From an uncultured Aquificaceae bacterium (GTDB lineage: Bacteria > Aquificota > Aquificia > Aquificales > Aquificaceae): DNA of 5,487 nucleotides. The translations under genes and the position numbers were made by a program. The stretch spans positions 1 through 5,487 of the forward strand of contig CALLAD010000088.1 of NCBI GenBank assembly GCA_938002625.1, read 5' to 3'. Each line of letters opens with the position of its first letter. The stretch's first letter is position 1. The notes beneath the pieces were generated by a model. It made no database searches. It was not told where the DNA came from and saw only the letters and a list, made by a program, of their open reading frames with translations. Positions 3,588 to 5,487 of the stretch are shown here, one piece after another.

Positions 3588-5487
3588 GAATACTCCTACT
3601 AAGGGGAAGTTCATACACTTTAAACCCACCCGGTGGAAAAGCTGTATACCTCTTAAGAAGCGAAGGGAAAACGATAGAAGAGGAGCTAATAAGAGCTTCT
3701 TTTGTAGACGAAAAAATACCTTATCCCTATTTAAACCCCCTTCAGACGGTCTTTTATAAGTTTTATAGGGAAGGAAACGCCCTTATAGCCTCTCCTACCT
3801 CTTCTGGTAAAAGCCTTCTGGCTTATCTCTTTATGAGAAACTACAAGGGGAAAATAGTATACACGGCACCAACAAGGTCCTTGGTAAGGGAAAAGTTTTT
3901 AGAGTTTAAATCCTATTATCCAAATCAAGTGGAAATGAGAACAGGAGAAACCATCCTTGAAAATTTCAAGGAGTCAAGGGCAAGGGTAATATTTAGCACC
4001 TATGAGCACCTTGCCCATGCTTTTAGGAATAAGTCTTCTTGGATTAATGGACTTTCTGCCCTTGTTATAGATGAGGTTCATCAAATCACAAAAAGATGGA
4101 TATTGGAGGAAGTAATAACAACAAGCATAAAAAAGGATATACCCATGCTATGCCTTTCGGCAACTATACCTGGCCTTGAGGATTTAATCCGATGGATAAG
4201 GCCAAAGCTCGTAATAGAAAGCTCTTGGAGGCCAGTACCCTTAATTAGGGAAGTTAGGAGTTTAACAAGTTTTAGCCCCATTACAAAGATTGAAGAAAAG
4301 GAAGATTATATAGCCAGCAGGCTTTTGGCAGCAATTTTTCATCTAAGGCAAAGGGAAGAGAATTTAATTTTATTCGTACCCAAAAAGGAAACTGGATGGA
4401 GAATTTTACAATTGGCAAGTAAGGAAAAAATAGGTATTATGAACCAAACATTACCCTTTGATGTAGAGGATACAAGGGAACCCGAAATAGCTTTTCACAA
4501 TGCCGATGTACCAAAAGAGGAAAGGGAAGAAATAGAAAAAGCTTTTAGGGATGGTAAGCTAAGGATTTTGATAGCTACACAAACCCTTGCCTATGGTGTA
4601 AACTTACCAGCGGATAGGGTAGTTATACTGGTAAGGCACATAAAAAAGAGGGAAGATTTTAAACTCATTCCCGACACTCTTGATATCCTTCAAATGGAGG
4701 GTAGGGCTGGCAGGTTTGGGATAAGAGAAATAGGCTATTCTAATATCCTTGTTTATGGAATAAAGGAAGAAAAACTGGAAGAAAAGCTTAGTACGGCTCT
4801 AAATAAACCCCTTAACACGGCCATTATGGAAGAAGGAATAGATGATGCCTTTTTACTTTTTCTCCTTTTAGCCTATTTATATGAGGGAGATAATCCAGAG
4901 GCCTATCTCAGAAGCACTTACTCCTTTTGGAAAGTTAGTAAAAGCAAGATAAATAAAGGAGAAGAGTTTTTACGGGAAAGGGGGTATATTAGAAGGAATA
5001 AACTGACAGAAAAGGGTATGTTCTGCGTAAAATCTGGAATACCGCCCACAAGCTTTGAGGAATTTCTTAACAGAACTACCATGGATATACCCCTTATGGC
5101 TTCAATAAGACCTTTACTATACACCAAAAGGTTTGACGGTCTCTTTAGCTTTTTAAAGAATAAGGAAAGGTTTGAAGAGGATCTTTTGTCAGTAAAAGGC
5201 ATGCTATATCCGTGTGGCAGGAGATGTGTAGAAGACAATACCTATCAATTTCTTTTCTACGCAGAGGGTATAACGGCCAAGTACTCCAACATAAAAAATC
5301 CACCCGGAGAATTTTCCTATCTTTCTACCGATGCCCTTCATCTTTTAAGAACCCTTAAGGAAATAAACAGGGAAGGATTTTATAGGTTTTCCGATGAAGA
5401 TATGCTAAGGATAGTCCATTCGGTAAAGTACGGTATAGATCCACAATATGCAAGTTTATCGGGCATAAAAGGTATAGGGCATATTAG
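3572..5487 (+). CDS. Hel308-like Ski2-family SF2 helicase (C-terminus cut by window edge)
   Basis: The frame is open from ATG 3572 to the edge (638 codons). The start is the only candidate, since an in-frame stop lies at 3545 and the next ATG is codon 88, past Walker A. Helicase motifs occur in order: Q motif LNPLQ (54-58), Walker A SPTSSGKS (74-81), Ia APTRSLVREK (99-108), Ib STYEHL (142-147), II DEVH (167-170), III SAT (196-198), IV LILFVPKK (265-272), the Ski2-family AFHNADV (307-313), V ATQTLAYGVNLPAD (335-348) and VI QMEGRAGRFG (374-383). A winged-helix segment follows (about 448-485, FLRERGYIRRNKLTEKG), then a ratchet-like helical region containing VKYGID and a helix-hairpin-helix start LSGIKGIGHI (629-638). 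This is the domain order of archaeal Hel308, a 3'-5' DNA helicase acting at stalled forks; at about 700 residues for that family, roughly 60-90 are missing here. No good Shine-Dalgarno is present, so coupling to rbfA is likely. DNA versus RNA as substrate is not settled by sequence. Confidence 0.9.
   Translation, partial: MGEALRILLLRGSSYTLNPPGGKAVYLLRSEGKTIEEELIRASFVDEKIPYPYLNPLQTVFYKFYREGNALIASPTSSGKSLLAYLFMRNYKGKIVYTAPTRSLVREKFLEFKSYYPNQVEMRTGETILENFKESRARVIFSTYEHLAHAFRNKSSWINGLSALVIDEVHQITKRWILEEVITTSIKKDIPMLCLSATIPGLEDLIRWIRPKLVIESSWRPVPLIREVRSLTSFSPITKIEEKEDYIASRLLAAIFHLRQREENLILFVPKKETGWRILQLASKEKIGIMNQTLPFDVEDTREPEIAFHNADVPKEEREEIEKAFRDGKLRILIATQTLAYGVNLPADRVVILVRHIKKREDFKLIPDTLDILQMEGRAGRFGIREIGYSNILVYGIKEEKLEEKLSTALNKPLNTAIMEEGIDDAFLLFLLLAYLYEGDNPEAYLRSTYSFWKVSKSKINKGEEFLRERGYIRRNKLTEKGMFCVKSGIPPTSFEEFLNRTTMDIPLMASIRPLLYTKRFDGLFSFLKNKERFEEDLLSVKGMLYPCGRRCVEDNTYQFLFYAEGITAKYSNIKNPPGEFSYLSTDALHLLRTLKEINREGFYRFSDEDMLRIVHSVKYGIDPQYASLSGIKGIGHI

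Noticed and set aside
4081..5238. Short minus-strand frames inside the helicase gene
   Set aside because: Shadows of a long frame with a complete set of helicase motifs.

Overview
The window looks like chromosomal DNA of a thermophilic bacterium, most probably of the Aquificales (Hydrogenobacter/Thermocrinis/Aquifex type). This is an inference. It rests on AGG/AGA-rich arginine and ATA-rich isoleucine codon use, Lys/Glu-rich proteins, very tight packing with overlapping genes, biosynthetic genes dispersed among unrelated ones, and an archaeal-type Hel308-like helicase inside an otherwise bacterial gene set. I see no mobile element, CRISPR array or rRNA. No gene-free stretch is longer than about 40 bases.

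Layout. (1) On the minus strand from position 356 leftwards off the edge lies the N-terminal part of a thioredoxin-reductase-like FAD protein. (2) Divergent from it, across only 29 bp, a plus-strand run of three genes begins: ccdA (membrane thiol electron carrier), hisH (histidine biosynthesis, TTG start) and pyrF (UMP synthesis). Each junction overlaps by a few bases and each start has a strong Shine-Dalgarno sequence. (3) queC (preQ0 synthase) lies on the minus strand, converges on pyrF and overlaps it by 8 bp. (4) Directly upstream of queC on the same strand is a tRNA-Leu(CAA) gene whose mature 3' end is 7 nt from the queC start codon. (5) Divergent from the tRNA is rbfA, followed with a 16-bp overlap by a long helicase gene that runs off the right edge. 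The helicase shows the full SF2/Ski2 motif set plus the winged-helix, ratchet and helix-hairpin-helix signatures of Hel308.

How the parts relate. The ccdA-hisH-pyrF run mixes cofactor/redox, amino-acid and nucleotide functions, so its cohesion is probably transcriptional rather than metabolic. tRNA-Leu, queC and rbfA are all linked to translation (a tRNA, a tRNA-modification precursor enzyme, a 30S maturation factor), and they are expressed outwards from a 32-bp divergent region built around a perfect 10-bp palindrome that reads TATAAT on both strands.

The points most worth checking are the bacterial Hel308-like helicase coupled to rbfA, the tRNA-queC arrangement that should yield a nearly leaderless queC mRNA after tRNA 3' processing, the symmetric -10 element, and a CcdA with an apparent extra pair of membrane helices. 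None of these amounts to a clearly new multi-gene system.
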